From Oscillospiraceae bacterium (lineage in GTDB: Bacteria > Bacillota > Clostridia > Oscillospirales > Oscillospiraceae): DNA of 64,000 nt. The DNA lies in assembly GCA_910575695.1 (NCBI GenBank), contig CAJTGJ010000012.1:48803-112802 (forward strand), written 5' to 3'. The position numbers and the translations under genes were made by a program. Shown here in pieces: positions 8,398-16,488 of this stretch. Below the pieces are notes generated by a model, which was not told where the DNA came from, ran no database searches, and was given only the letters and a program-made list of their open reading frames with translations. Each line of letters opens with the position of its first letter. Position 1 is the first letter of the stretch.

Positions 8398-8428
8398 GCG
8401 GCTGCCAAAGGGCGGCCGCTTTTTGTTT
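8398..8428 (+). terminator. Attenuator terminator upstream of aroF
   Basis: A nine-base-pair stem including one G-U pair (8398-8406 with 8411-8419), loop AAAG, then TTTTTGTTT. It begins 25 bases after the leader peptide stop. An upstream GCTTCCGC segment (about 8375-8382) can pair partly with the 5' arm and could act as antiterminator. Confidence 0.8.
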
Positions 8429-8496
8429 GCCATGCGCCGCATCCGTTCCGCCCCGTCCAGGCGGGGAACAAGAAAAACAATAGAGGAGAATCCATT

Positions 8497-9513
8497 ATGG
8501 TAGTCATTATGAAACGCAGCTTTACCCCCGAGCAGCTGGAGCGGGCCATCCACGCCATGGAGGCCGGCGGCGTCCGGGTGATGGTGTCCCAGGGCACGGA
8601 GACCACGATTCTGGGCGCGGAGGGCGACGCCGGCGGGCTGAACCAGGAGTCCCTGGCCCAGCTGGACGGCGTGGAGCGGGTAATGAGGGTCAGCGAGCCC
8701 TACAAAAAGGCCAACCGGAAGTACCACCCAGACGATTCGGTGATTGAGCTGGGAGGCGGCGTGTCCATCGGCGGGAACAAGCTGGTGGTCATCGCGGGCC
8801 CCTGCTCGGTGGAGAGTGAGGAGCAGATCCTGGAGGTGGCCCGGTCCGTCCAGGGCGCCGGGGCGGCGGCCCTGCGGGGTGGCGCGTACAAGCCCCGCAC
8901 CTCCCCCTACGCCTTCCAGGGCAAGGGGGTGGAGGGCGTCCTCCTGCTGGACGAGGCCCGGAAGGCCACCGGCCTGCCCATCGTGTCCGAGCTGATGAGC
9001 GCCGACCAGCTCCCCCTGTTTGAGGAGGCGGTGGACGTGATCCAGATCGGCGCCCGGAATATGCAGAACTTCGACCTGCTGAAAAAGGTGGGCCGCGTCA
9101 ACAAGCCCATTTTGCTCAAGCGGGGGCTGTCCTCCACCATTGAGGAGTGGCTGATGAGCGCGGAATATATCATGGCGGGGGGCAACCCCAACGTGATCTT
9201 GTGCGAGCGGGGCATCCGCACCTTTGAGACCTACACCCGCAACACCCTGGACCTGTCGGCGGTGCTGGCGGTGAAGGCCCAGAGCCATCTCCCGGTGGTG
9301 GTGGACCCGTCCCACGCCTGCGGCAAGGCGTGGATGGTGGAGCGCATGGCCATGGCGGCGGTGGCGGCAGGGGCGGACGGCCTCATCATTGAGGTGCACA
9401 ACGACCCCGCCCACGCCCTGTGCGACGGGGCCCAGTCGGTGACGCCGGAGCAGTTCGGCGGCATCATGGACAAGCTCAGGGCCATCGCGGCCTGTGTGGG
9501 CCGGGAATTGTGA
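8497..9513 (+). CDS. aroF: 3-deoxy-7-phosphoheptulonate (DAHP) synthase
   Basis: A 338-residue enzyme that condenses phosphoenolpyruvate and erythrose 4-phosphate, the first step of aromatic amino acid synthesis. It has the N-terminal ferredoxin-like regulatory domain of the type I-beta class (about residues 1-75) and a TIM-barrel catalytic domain with GPCSVES at 101-107, a KPRTSPYAFQG loop and DPSHACGK. The ATG at 8497 follows GAGGAG. The regulatory domain suggests feedback control in addition to the tyrosine leader upstream. tyrA follows after 16 bases in the same transcript. Confidence 0.95.
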   Translation: MVVIMKRSFTPEQLERAIHAMEAGGVRVMVSQGTETTILGAEGDAGGLNQESLAQLDGVERVMRVSEPYKKANRKYHPDDSVIELGGGVSIGGNKLVVIAGPCSVESEEQILEVARSVQGAGAAALRGGAYKPRTSPYAFQGKGVEGVLLLDEARKATGLPIVSELMSADQLPLFEEAVDVIQIGARNMQNFDLLKKVGRVNKPILLKRGLSSTIEEWLMSAEYIMAGGNPNVILCERGIRTFETYTRNTLDLSAVLAVKAQSHLPVVVDPSHACGKAWMVERMAMAAVAAGADGLIIEVHNDPAHALCDGAQSVTPEQFGGIMDKLRAIAACVGREL

Positions 9514-9529
9514 GAGAGGAGGGATTCTC

Positions 9530-10408
9530 ATGGAAAAAAAACGGATCTTGGTGGTTGGGCTGGGGCTGATCGGCGGTTCGCTGGCCATGGCGCTCCAGGG
9601 CTTTGAGGACTACGAGGTGGTGGGCGCGGTGCGCTCCCAGTCCACCTGCGACAAGGCGCGGGCCCGGCACGCGGCGGACCGGCTCACCTTCGACCCCGCC
9701 GCCGAGCTGCCCGGGGCGGATGTGGTGGTCCTGTGCCAGGACCCCGCGGGCATCATCGGCTTTTTGTCGGACAACCGGGAGCGGTTCAAGCCCGGCGCCC
9801 TGGTTTTGGACGTGTGCGGCGTGAAAACCTCCATCATGGCGGCGGCGGAATGCCTCCCGGAGGGGGTGGACTTCATCGGGTGCCACCCCATGGCGGGCAA
9901 GGAGGTGTCCGGCATCGACAACGCCGAGGGCACCCTGTTCCGGAACACCCACTTTATCATCACCCCCGGCCCCCGGGCCACGGCGGAGCATCTGGGGCTT
10001 CTGCGCCGCATGGCGGGATACTGCCGCTTTGGGGACGTGATCGAGACCACCCCGGAGCGCCACGACGAGATGATCGCCTACACCAGCCAGCTCATGCACG
10101 TAATCGCGGTGTCGGTGTGCGACAACGACGAGCTGTTTTCCTGCAAGGGCTTCGAGGGCGGCTCTTTCCGGGACTGCACCCGTGTGGCGGCGCTGGACGC
10201 GGCCATGTGGACCCAGCTGTTTACCTTCAACGCCCCGGCGCTGGCCAAGGTGGTGGGGACGCTGGAAAACCGGATGCGCCAGTACCGGGAGGCCATCGAG
10301 GCGGGGGACCAGGACGCCCTGCGGGCCATGCTGGCCCAGGCGTCGGACCGGAAGAAGCAGATCAACCTGGAGCGGGCCAGAGGCGACGACGTGCGGCCCG
10401 GGTTCTGA
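9530..10408 (+). CDS. tyrA: Prephenate dehydrogenase
   Basis: A 292-residue NAD(P)-dependent enzyme converting prephenate to 4-hydroxyphenylpyruvate, the precursor of tyrosine. The N-terminal Rossmann fold shows GLGLIGGS (residues 10-17). His119 in CHPMAGKE is in the family's conserved position, and the helical C-terminal half contains HDEMIAYTSQLMHV. No ACT domain is present. The ATG follows GAGGAGGG. Grouping with aroF behind a Tyr-rich leader makes tyrosine the probable regulatory signal. Confidence 0.94.
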   Translation: MEKKRILVVGLGLIGGSLAMALQGFEDYEVVGAVRSQSTCDKARARHAADRLTFDPAAELPGADVVVLCQDPAGIIGFLSDNRERFKPGALVLDVCGVKTSIMAAAECLPEGVDFIGCHPMAGKEVSGIDNAEGTLFRNTHFIITPGPRATAEHLGLLRRMAGYCRFGDVIETTPERHDEMIAYTSQLMHVIAVSVCDNDELFSCKGFEGGSFRDCTRVAALDAAMWTQLFTFNAPALAKVVGTLENRMRQYREAIEAGDQDALRAMLAQASDRKKQINLERARGDDVRPGF

Positions 10409-10413
10409 GGGAT

Positions 10414-10442
10414 TTGACAAGGCTCAACTCAGGTGGTACACT
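10414..10442 (+). promoter_or_regulatory. Sigma-A promoter of the Nudix gene
   Basis: TTGACA (10414-10419), 17-base spacer and TACACT (10437-10442), starting six bases after the tyrA stop. Confidence 0.75.
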
Positions 10443-10492
10443 GGGATGACACAGCCCGGTGAGACAAATTTTACGGCTGTGCGGAGGTACTT

Positions 10493-10972
10493 ATGGGTTA
10501 TATTATGGACCTGCGGGCCTATGTGGGCCACCGTCCCCTGATCCAGGTGGGGTCCAGCGTCTTTGTGGAGGACGGCCAGGGCCGTGTTCTTTTGCAGCTC
10601 AGGACCGACGACCATCAGTGGAGCTTTTCCGCGGCGGGCTCCATGGAGCCGGGGGAATCGCCGGAGGAAACCGCCCGGCGGGAACTGCTGGAGGAGACGG
10701 GGCTGACGGCAGGCACTCTGGAACTGTACGGTGTGTACGCTGGGCCGGAGGAGCATTATTTTTACCCCAACGGCGACGAGGTATACAATGTGGAGTTTGC
10801 CTACGCCTGCCGGGACTGGACGGGGACGCTGAAGTGCCAGGAGGGCGAGGTGGAGGCGCTGCGGTTCTTCACGCTGGACGAGCTGCCGCGCACCCTGTCC
10901 GGCCAATCCGCCCGACGCTTGGCGGATTGGAAAAAATACCGGCGGTTTGACGGTGGTACGGCGGACGGCTGA
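10493..10972 (+). CDS. Nudix hydrolase
   Basis: A 159-residue pyrophosphohydrolase. The Nudix box G-x5-E-x7-RELLEE-x-GL is complete (GSMEPGE through REL LEETGL, about residues 46-68), so metal binding and catalysis should be intact. Substrate is not predictable from sequence; relatives act on nucleoside diphosphate derivatives. It has its own promoter and is followed by the sporulation block. Confidence 0.88.
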   Translation: MGYIMDLRAYVGHRPLIQVGSSVFVEDGQGRVLLQLRTDDHQWSFSAAGSMEPGESPEETARRELLEETGLTAGTLELYGVYAGPEEHYFYPNGDEVYNVEFAYACRDWTGTLKCQEGEVEALRFFTLDELPRTLSGQSARRLADWKKYRRFDGGTADG

Positions 10973-11038
10973 GAAATCACTCATAATCCTGGGACAAACC
11001 CCATAGAATGAACCATCAAGCATAAGGGAGATGGTTCC

Positions 11039-11320
11039 ATGGCATATGAAGGCGGGCTGTCCGCCCCCCACCATGTGGTGATCGAGGAGCGGAAAAGCCT
11101 CACCGTGTCCGGCGTAGAGGACGTGGAGCGGTTTGACGAGAACAGTATTGTGCTGTCCACCTCCAAGGGCGCCATGGTGGTGTCCGGGGAGAACCTGCAC
11201 ATCGAAAAGCTGTCGCTGGACGGCGGCGATTTAAAGGTGGAGGGCGACATCGACGCGGTGTCCTATGAGGACGACGGTCCGGCGTCCCACGGCGGGTTCC
11301 TGTCCCGTCTGCTGCGCTGA
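11039..11320 (+). CDS. yabP: Sporulation protein YabP
   Basis: A 93-residue protein of the YabP/YqfC family. The core is two short beta-rich repeats (LTVSGVEDVERFDENSIVLST and the following strand). It is needed for spore cortex or coat assembly in Bacillus. The next gene starts two bases after its stop and encodes YabQ; yabP-yabQ-divIC is the conserved order in spore formers. A GGAGAT ribosome site precedes the ATG. Confidence 0.9.
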   Translation: MAYEGGLSAPHHVVIEERKSLTVSGVEDVERFDENSIVLSTSKGAMVVSGENLHIEKLSLDGGDLKVEGDIDAVSYEDDGPASHGGFLSRLLR

Positions 11321-11321
11321 G

Positions 11322-12020
11322 ATGTATGTGGACATCGCGGCCCAGGCGGAGATTTTCGGGCAGGGCGTCCTGCTGGGGGCTCTGCTTGGGCTGGTGTACG
11401 ACGGAATGCGCACCCTGCGCCGGAGCATCCGGCTGGGGGCGCTGGCCTTCATGCTGGACGTCCTGTTCTGGCTGGGGGCGGTGTCGGCGCTGTTCGCGCT
11501 CACCCTGCTCCGGGACAGCGGCGAGGTGCGCATTTACCATATGCTGGCCTTCCTGGCGGGTGGAGGGCTGTATTTTGGGACGCTGAGCCGCCTGGTCCTG
11601 CCCATACTGCTCTGGGCGGCGGGGCTGGTGCGGTCAATTTGGCGGTTTTTCACCGCTCCGATCCGGGCGGTTTTGGGAGCTGGAAAAAAAGTTTTAAAAA
11701 ACCAAAAAAAACACTTTCAAAATTGGCTGGTTTGGTATAGAATAAATATGTTAGACCGTTTTGCCAAGTACGGCGGAGAGGAGGCGGTGGCCGATGAAGG
11801 TCAAGCGCGCGGGCATGGCGACAAAACTGCTGGTGCTGGTGCTGCTGGCGGCGCTGGCCGCCGCACTGCTGTCCACCCAGGCGCAGCTGAGCGCGGCCCA
11901 AAGCGTCCGGGAAGATCTGTCCCGGCAGGTGGAGGCGCAGCGGGAGGCAAACGCCGCATTGGAAGACGGAATCGCCCACAGCGGCGACCTGGAATACATG
12001 GCGGACATCGCCAGAAGTAA
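11322..12020 (+). CDS. yabQ: Spore cortex protein YabQ, with aberrant C-terminal reading frame
   Basis: The first about 140 residues form the YabQ membrane protein: an AEIFGQGVLLGALLGLVYD first helix, a second helix LAFMLDVLFWLGAVSALFAL, and two further hydrophobic segments. YabQ is a polytopic sporulation protein needed for cortex formation. The frame as read continues to 12020, 227 bases into divIC in another frame, giving a 232-residue product with a Gly/Ala/Arg tail unlike YabQ. Both other frames stop at 11738-11745, just after A7, A6 and A8 runs (11684-11711). A one-base change in these runs, natural or a sequencing error, would give a normal-length protein. Confidence 0.8.
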   Translation: MYVDIAAQAEIFGQGVLLGALLGLVYDGMRTLRRSIRLGALAFMLDVLFWLGAVSALFALTLLRDSGEVRIYHMLAFLAGGGLYFGTLSRLVLPILLWAAGLVRSIWRFFTAPIRAVLGAGKKVLKNQKKHFQNWLVWYRINMLDRFAKYGGEEAVADEGQARGHGDKTAGAGAAGGAGRRTAVHPGAAERGPKRPGRSVPAGGGAAGGKRRIGRRNRPQRRPGIHGGHRQK

Positions 12021-12072
12021 GCTGGGCCTGCTGGAGCCGGATGAGATCGAGTTTGTGGATTCGTCGAAATAG
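11794..12072 (+). CDS. divIC: Septum formation initiator DivIC/FtsB family
   Basis: A 92-residue bitopic membrane protein: short basic cytoplasmic start, one helix (about residues 10-28), then a coiled coil (about 30-60) and a C-terminal IARSKLGLLEPDEIEF segment matching the family's conserved end. It works with FtsL and DivIB at the septum. It follows yabQ, the usual neighbour. The ATG at 11794 has GGAGAGGAGG upstream. Confidence 0.88.
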   Translation: MKVKRAGMATKLLVLVLLAALAAALLSTQAQLSAAQSVREDLSRQVEAQREANAALEDGIAHSGDLEYMADIARSKLGLLEPDEIEFVDSSK

Positions 12073-12145
12073 GCGGGGACACAGCGCGGCGGCATGGGCT
12101 CAAGGGGCAAAAATCCATACATACTGAGAGGGAAAAAAGAGATTT

Positions 12146-12607
12146 ATGGGGATTGAAGTCGGCTCTATTTTAGACGGAAAGGTGACCGGGATCACCAATT
12201 TTGGCGCGTTTGTGGCGCTGCCGGGGAACCGCTCCGGCCTGGTACACATTTCTGAGATCGCGTATTCCTACGTGAACGACGTACACGACCACCTGACAGA
12301 GGGACAGGAGGTCAAGGTGAAGGTCATCGGCGTGGACGCGAACAATCGCATCAACCTGTCGATCAAGCAGGCGGCGCCTCCGCCGCCCCGCCCGGAACGC
12401 CGCTCGGGGCCCCGGCCCAACAGCGGCCCCAATCCCCAGGCCCGCCGTCCGGCGTCCAGCCGGAACTTCGCGCCGGAGCCTGCCCAGCCCAAGGGTCCAG
12501 CCAGCTTTGAGGACCAGCTCAAGCAGTTCATGGCGACTTCCGACAGCAAGCTGTCCGAACTGCACATGAACGAGAAGCGGGGGAGCCGCCGGGGCGGAAG
12601 GAAATAA
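12146..12607 (+). CDS. S1 RNA-binding domain protein (YabR-like)
   Basis: A 153-residue protein with one S1 OB-fold domain (residues about 5-75; GSILDGKVTGITNFGAFV, LVHISEIA, VKVKVIGVD) followed by a Pro/Arg-rich disordered tail. It resembles YabR of Bacillus, encoded next to divIC there too. RNA or ribosome binding is expected from the domain; a specific role is not established. A terminator follows immediately. Confidence 0.88.
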   Translation: MGIEVGSILDGKVTGITNFGAFVALPGNRSGLVHISEIAYSYVNDVHDHLTEGQEVKVKVIGVDANNRINLSIKQAAPPPPRPERRSGPRPNSGPNPQARRPASSRNFAPEPAQPKGPASFEDQLKQFMATSDSKLSELHMNEKRGSRRGGRK

Positions 12608-12614
12608 CAAAGAG

Positions 12615-12640
12615 GGGGGCGCGGTGCGCCCCCTTTTGTT
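12615..12640 (+). terminator. Terminator of the yabP-yabR block
   Basis: An eight-base-pair GGGGGCGC stem (12615-12622 with 12626-12633), three-base loop and TTTTGTTTG. Confidence 0.8.
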
Positions 12641-12683
12641 TGTTTTCCGTCCGCTGCCGGAGGAGGCCCTCCACCCAAGGCAT

Positions 12684-12814
12684 AAAAAACGGCTCTTTTC
12701 CGCAAAAGAGGAAAAGAGCCCAAGGGTCTATTTGCGCGGGAGAATGGAATGACCGCATGGGGGTACCCCCATGCCGCGGCTCTGCCGCAGGTGGCTGGCC
12801 GCAGATACAGTGTA
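12684..12814 (-). ncRNA. Candidate minus-strand small RNA with its own terminator
   Basis: No gene is visible between 12641 and 12865. On the minus strand an 11-base-pair stem (12691-12701 with 12710-12720) is followed by T6, a typical intrinsic terminator that serves no annotated gene. About 95 bases upstream is an extended -10, TGgTACACT (to 12809), with a poor -35. Between them lie a 20-base perfect palindrome (12755-12774) and a GCGGC/GCCGC hairpin. A structured transcript of about 115 bases is inferred. Confidence 0.35.
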
Positions 12815-12865
12815 CCACACCCGGCGGTGAAAAAACGTCGAACCCTGACAGAGGAGGAACTTCTG

Positions 12866-14029
12866 ATGCTGATTATCAACGGCGTCGTCCACACCATGGA
12901 CGCGGGGACCATCCCCGACGGCTTCGTGGAGGCGGCAAACGGCCTCATCACCCGGGTAGGCCCCATGTCCGACCTGCCCCGGGACGCCGGGCCCGACGGC
13001 CTCATCGACGCCAGGGGGGGCCATGTCCTCCCCGGCTTCATTGATGCCCACTGTCATGTGGGGCTGTACGGTGCCGCCGCCCAGGAGGATGACCTGAACG
13101 AAAGCCCGGAGCCCTGCACCCCCCACCTCCGGGCGCTGGACGGGGTGGACCCGCTGAACCAGTATTTTGCCCAGGCCCGTCGGGCGGGGATCACCTGCCT
13201 GCACACCGGGCCCGGTTCCGCCAATCCCATCGCGGGGCAGTCGGTGCTGTTGAAGACCGTCGGGCGGGTAATCGACGAGATGGCGGTGAAAGCCCCTTCG
13301 GCCATGAAGTTTGCCCTGGGCGAGAACCCCAAAAACGTCCACAAGGGCCACGGGCCCGCCACCCGCATGGCGTCCGCCGCCCTGATCCGGGAGCAGCTCG
13401 CAAAAGCGCTGGATTACGATGTCAAGTGTACCCGGGCCCAGGCGGACACCAGCTTGGACGACCCGGAGTTCGATATCAGGCTGGAGGCCCTGCGCCCGGT
13501 GGTGTCGGGCCGTCTGGCCGCCCACTTCCATGCCCACCGGGCGGATGATATCGTCACCGCCGTGCGCATATCCAAGGAGTTCGGGCTGGACTGCGTCATT
13601 GTCCACGGCACCGAGGGCCATTTGGTGGCGGACTTCCTGGCAAAGGAGGGGGTGCCCGTCATCACGGGGCCGTTCCTCATGGACCGGTGCAAGCCGGAGC
13701 TGGCCAACCTGACCATGGAAAACACGGCGCTGCTGGCCCGGGCGGGGGTGCAGACGGCTATCTGCACCGACCACCCGGAGACGCCCGTCACCCTGCTGCC
13801 CTTCTGCGCCGCCATGGCGGCACGGGCCGGGATGGACGAGGAGGACGCCCTTGCCGCCATCACCGTGAACGCCGCCGCCATCCTCGGCGTGGGGGACCGG
13901 CTGGGGTCGCTGTCCCCCGGCAAAGAGGCGGACATCGTGGTGATGGACGGACACCCCTTCCACTGGCGCAGCCGGGCAGTCCGGGTGCTGATCGGCGGGC
14001 GGGAGGCCGAGGATGAAAATTTTTTGTGA
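12866..14029 (+). CDS. Amidohydrolase (imidazolonepropionase-like)
   Basis: A 387-residue metal-dependent hydrolase of the amidohydrolase superfamily. Metal-site motifs are visible: IDAHCHVG near residue 57, a Lys in DVKCTRAQ near 190, AHFHAH near 219, VHGTEGH near 243 and TDHPETP near 296. The protein ends in the composite N/C beta-sandwich. Relatives are often annotated as imidazolonepropionase-like, but no histidine-use genes are adjacent, so the substrate is open. The ATG at 12866 follows GAGGAGGAAC. Confidence 0.88.
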   Translation: MLIINGVVHTMDAGTIPDGFVEAANGLITRVGPMSDLPRDAGPDGLIDARGGHVLPGFIDAHCHVGLYGAAAQEDDLNESPEPCTPHLRALDGVDPLNQYFAQARRAGITCLHTGPGSANPIAGQSVLLKTVGRVIDEMAVKAPSAMKFALGENPKNVHKGHGPATRMASAALIREQLAKALDYDVKCTRAQADTSLDDPEFDIRLEALRPVVSGRLAAHFHAHRADDIVTAVRISKEFGLDCVIVHGTEGHLVADFLAKEGVPVITGPFLMDRCKPELANLTMENTALLARAGVQTAICTDHPETPVTLLPFCAAMAARAGMDEEDALAAITVNAAAILGVGDRLGSLSPGKEADIVVMDGHPFHWRSRAVRVLIGGREAEDENFL

Positions 14030-14045
14030 AAATCGCCAAAAAGTA

Positions 14046-14074
14046 TGGCAAATGAGGGAAGGATATGGTATAAT
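14046..14074 (+). promoter_or_regulatory. Extended -10 promoter of the hpf gene
   Basis: TGgTATAAT (14066-14074) is a perfect extended -10; the -35 TGGCAA (14046-14051) is weak but at 17 bases. Confidence 0.65.
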
Positions 14075-14139
14075 GCTCTCATACAGGGGGAGGGATCTCC
14101 CCCAACGCTGCGCCCTTTTGGGCGAAAGGAGCTGAGCAC

Positions 14140-14679
14140 ATGAAGTTCACATTTTCAGACAAGAAGGTTAACCTGCCCAAGTCCCTGCACAGCTACGCGG
14201 AGAAAAAGGTGGGGAAGCTGGACCGCTACTTCAAGAACGAGGCGGAGGCCAGCCTGGTCTTTTCCGTGGAGAAGAACCGGAACAAGGTGGAGCTGACCAT
14301 CCGGTCCGGCAGCACCATCCTCCGGGTGGCGGAGAGCACGTCGGATATGTTCGCGTCGGTGGACGCGGCGGTCACCTCCATGGAGCGGCAGCTGCGCAAG
14401 CACAAGACCCGCCTGGAGAAGCGCCTGCGCCAGGGCGCCTTTGTCCAGCCTGAGCCGGTGGAGGAGACCTCCTTCGTGCCCGACGAGGAGGAGGGGGAGT
14501 TCCAGGTGGTGCGCAGCAAGAAGTTCCCCATCAAGCCCATGACGGTGGACGAAGCCATCCTGCAAATGAACCTGCTGGGGCACAGCTTCTACGCCTTTAA
14601 GGACGAGGACGGCGGCGCGTTTGCCGTGGTCTATAAGCGCAACGACGGCGGCTACGGCCTCATTGAGGACGAGGGCTGA
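14140..14679 (+). CDS. hpf: Ribosome hibernation promoting factor, long form
   Basis: A 179-residue long HPF. The N-terminal domain (about residues 1-100) binds the 30S decoding region; the C-terminal domain (about 115-175, with KKFPIKPMTVDEAILQMNLLGH) mediates 100S ribosome dimers. Length and both domains are normal. A single gene behind its own extended -10 promoter, with AAAGGAG upstream of the ATG. Confidence 0.95.
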   Translation: MKFTFSDKKVNLPKSLHSYAEKKVGKLDRYFKNEAEASLVFSVEKNRNKVELTIRSGSTILRVAESTSDMFASVDAAVTSMERQLRKHKTRLEKRLRQGAFVQPEPVEETSFVPDEEEGEFQVVRSKKFPIKPMTVDEAILQMNLLGHSFYAFKDEDGGAFAVVYKRNDGGYGLIEDEG

Positions 14680-14707
14680 GTTCCTTTTTCTCGAGAGAAA
14701 AAGGAAC
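14680..14707. repeat. Perfect 13-base inverted repeat after hpf
   Basis: GTTCCTTTTTCTC and its complement (14680-14692 and 14695-14707) are separated by GA. There is no T run after it on the plus strand. It overlaps the last base of the hpf stop codon and probably forms an mRNA 3' hairpin. Confidence 0.6.
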
Positions 14708-14798
14708 CGAAAAAGAGCTTGAAGCCCGCTGACGGAACGCGGCGGATGCCGATAAGGTTTCGGACGGCGGCGTAAAGGCTGCTATGAGACAACAGGGA

Positions 14799-14835
14799 AC
14801 CGCCCTGCCCGGGATTCCGGACGGGGCGGTTTTTT
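14799..14835 (+). terminator. Terminator downstream of hpf
   Basis: Outer stem ACCGCCC/GGGCGGT with an inner CCGG/CCGG stem (about 14799-14829), followed by six T residues. It faces the convergent 14841 gene. Confidence 0.75.
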
Positions 14836-14840
14836 GCGGG

Positions 14841-15056
14841 TTACAGGGTAAAATCCTCGTCCTTGAAGCGGTCAAAGGAGGCGGTCATGGGCTTGGGGGG
14901 GACGCGCTTGAGCGGGTCGTAGCGGAAGCGGCGGCAGGAGCCGGACGCGGCGACGATGCCCTTTTTGACGCACATCACCTTCCCGTCGTCCAGGGGGGTG
15001 CCCCGCTGACAGTAGCCGCAGCGCGGCTCGATATCCTTTTCAAACATGGACGGCAT
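14841..15056 (-). CDS. Small Cys-rich hypothetical protein
   Basis: A 71-residue protein with four cysteines (CGYC near residue 13, MC near 29, SC near 40), a pattern that could bind zinc or an Fe-S centre. No known family was recognised. It has GGGAGGGAT before the ATG and codon use like its neighbours, so it is probably a real gene. It lies 97 bases downstream of the 15154 gene on the same strand and may be co-transcribed with it. Confidence 0.65.
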   Translation of the reverse strand: MPSMFEKDIEPRCGYCQRGTPLDDGKVMCVKKGIVAASGSCRRFRYDPLKRVPPKPMTASFDRFKDEDFTL

Positions 15057-15153
15057 GGGCGATCCCTCCCTTTGAGACGATTATACACCATATCGCCGGG
15101 GGTTTCCACCCCCTTTTTGAATTTTGGAGGGACAATCGTCCCATGCCGCCTTG

Positions 15154-16323
15154 TTATCGCCGCTTCCATTTCCGCAGAAGGAACCCGCACAGCCCCGCCA
15201 TAACCAGCCACCCCGCCAGCGCCGCCAGGGTGGACGCCGCCAGCGCCGTGGAGAAGTCCAGCGCGGCGATGGACGCGGTCTGTGCCACCAGGTAGTCCGC
15301 CACCGGGGCGGACAGGGGGAACAGCCGGGTGAGGGCGTAGGTCAGTCCGGCGGCGATGAGCCCGTGGCACAGCTTGCCCGCCAGGTACACCCGGGCGGAC
15401 AGGCCGCTGTCCACCAGGAAGGACAGCACCTGACAGTGGACGGACAGCCCCGCCCACCCCAGCATGAACGCCGCCATAGACACCCGCCCGGTAAATTCCG
15501 CGCTCCCCTGGAGGGAGGCCACCCCGGAGGACAGCTCCAGCAGGCCCGCCACCAGCCGCCTGGCCCACTCCGCCTGGAAGCCCGCCAGGGAGAGCAGACG
15601 GGCCACCGCCGCCAGCACCCCGAAGGCGGTCAGCAGCCGGAGCACCACCGCGAAAAACACCACAAAGGCGCAGATATTCAGCGTGCTCTGGAGGGAGCGG
15701 GACACTGCTCCGGTGAACGCGGAGGGAATGGTGACGGTCTGGATGGGCTTTGGGTGGTTTTTGGGGGCGCGCTTGCGTTCCGAGCCGCCGTAGAAGCGGA
15801 ACAGCAGGCCCACCATCAGCGAGGCCAGGGCGTGGGTGAGGTAGAGCAGCAGCCCCACCTGGCTGTCCCCGAAGATGCCCGCGCCCACCACCCCCAGGAT
15901 AAAGGCGGGGCCGGAGTTGTTGCAGAACGCCAGCAGGCGTTCCGCCTCGGTTTTGGAGCAAAGCCCCTGTTCGTAGAGCTGAAGGGCGGTCCGCGCCCCC
16001 ACCGGGTAGCCGCCGATGAAGCCCAGGGCCACCGCCGCCGCGCAGGAGCCGCTGACCCGGAACAGGGGGCGCATCATCCCCTCCATGGCCCGGCCCAGGT
16101 AGGCCGCAAGCCCCAAGTCCACCACCAGGGAGGACAGCACGAAAAAGGGGAACAGGGAGGGGACGATGACATTGAAGCACAAAGTCAGCCCATCCTTGGC
16201 CCCGGCGATGGCCTCCCCCGGCGCGGCCACCAGCGCCGCGGTGGCGATCAGCAGCGCCAGCCCCGCCAGCCCGTCCCGTATTTGTTTCCGCCGCAGAAGT
16301 CCAAGCACCGGCCTCACCCCCAT
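15154..16323 (-). CDS. ylbJ: Sporulation integral membrane protein YlbJ-like
   Basis: A 389-residue polytopic membrane protein with about eight to ten hydrophobic helices and the nucleoside-recognition (Gate) features LCFNVIVPSLFPFFVLS, GFIGGYPVGA and FCNNSGPAFILG. These match the YlbJ/SpoVM-type transport-like family used in spore formation in Bacillus. A small-molecule transport role is inferred from the fold. The C-terminus is very basic (LLRKWKRR). Confidence 0.87.
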   Translation of the reverse strand: MGVRPVLGLLRRKQIRDGLAGLALLIATAALVAAPGEAIAGAKDGLTLCFNVIVPSLFPFFVLSSLVVDLGLAAYLGRAMEGMMRPLFRVSGSCAAAVALGFIGGYPVGARTALQLYEQGLCSKTEAERLLAFCNNSGPAFILGVVGAGIFGDSQVGLLLYLTHALASLMVGLLFRFYGGSERKRAPKNHPKPIQTVTIPSAFTGAVSRSLQSTLNICAFVVFFAVVLRLLTAFGVLAAVARLLSLAGFQAEWARRLVAGLLELSSGVASLQGSAEFTGRVSMAAFMLGWAGLSVHCQVLSFLVDSGLSARVYLAGKLCHGLIAAGLTYALTRLFPLSAPVADYLVAQTASIAALDFSTALAASTLAALAGWLVMAGLCGFLLRKWKRR

Positions 16324-16388
16324 GGGGAAAGCGTATGCGGCGGGAGGGGGATTTTTGCCTGTCCCAGATTTTTTGGTGGTTTTTTATG

Positions 16389-16417
16389 TTGCAATGGGGG
16401 GCGGGGTATGGTATCGT
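16389..16417 (+). promoter_or_regulatory. Promoter of the second degV gene
   Basis: TTGCAA (16389-16394), 17-base spacer, then TGgTATCGT (-10 at 16412-16417). Confidence 0.65.
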
Positions 16418-16488
16418 AGCATGAACCCTGGGCGGGACAGCCCCCCAGGGGTTTCCCCAACAGTCAAGGGATGAAAAGAGGTTTTTTG

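Noticed and set aside
8020..9588. A long minus-strand frame across the aroF region
   Set aside because: Shadow of aroF; composition is His/Gly/Arg-rich nonsense, and aroF has all motifs.
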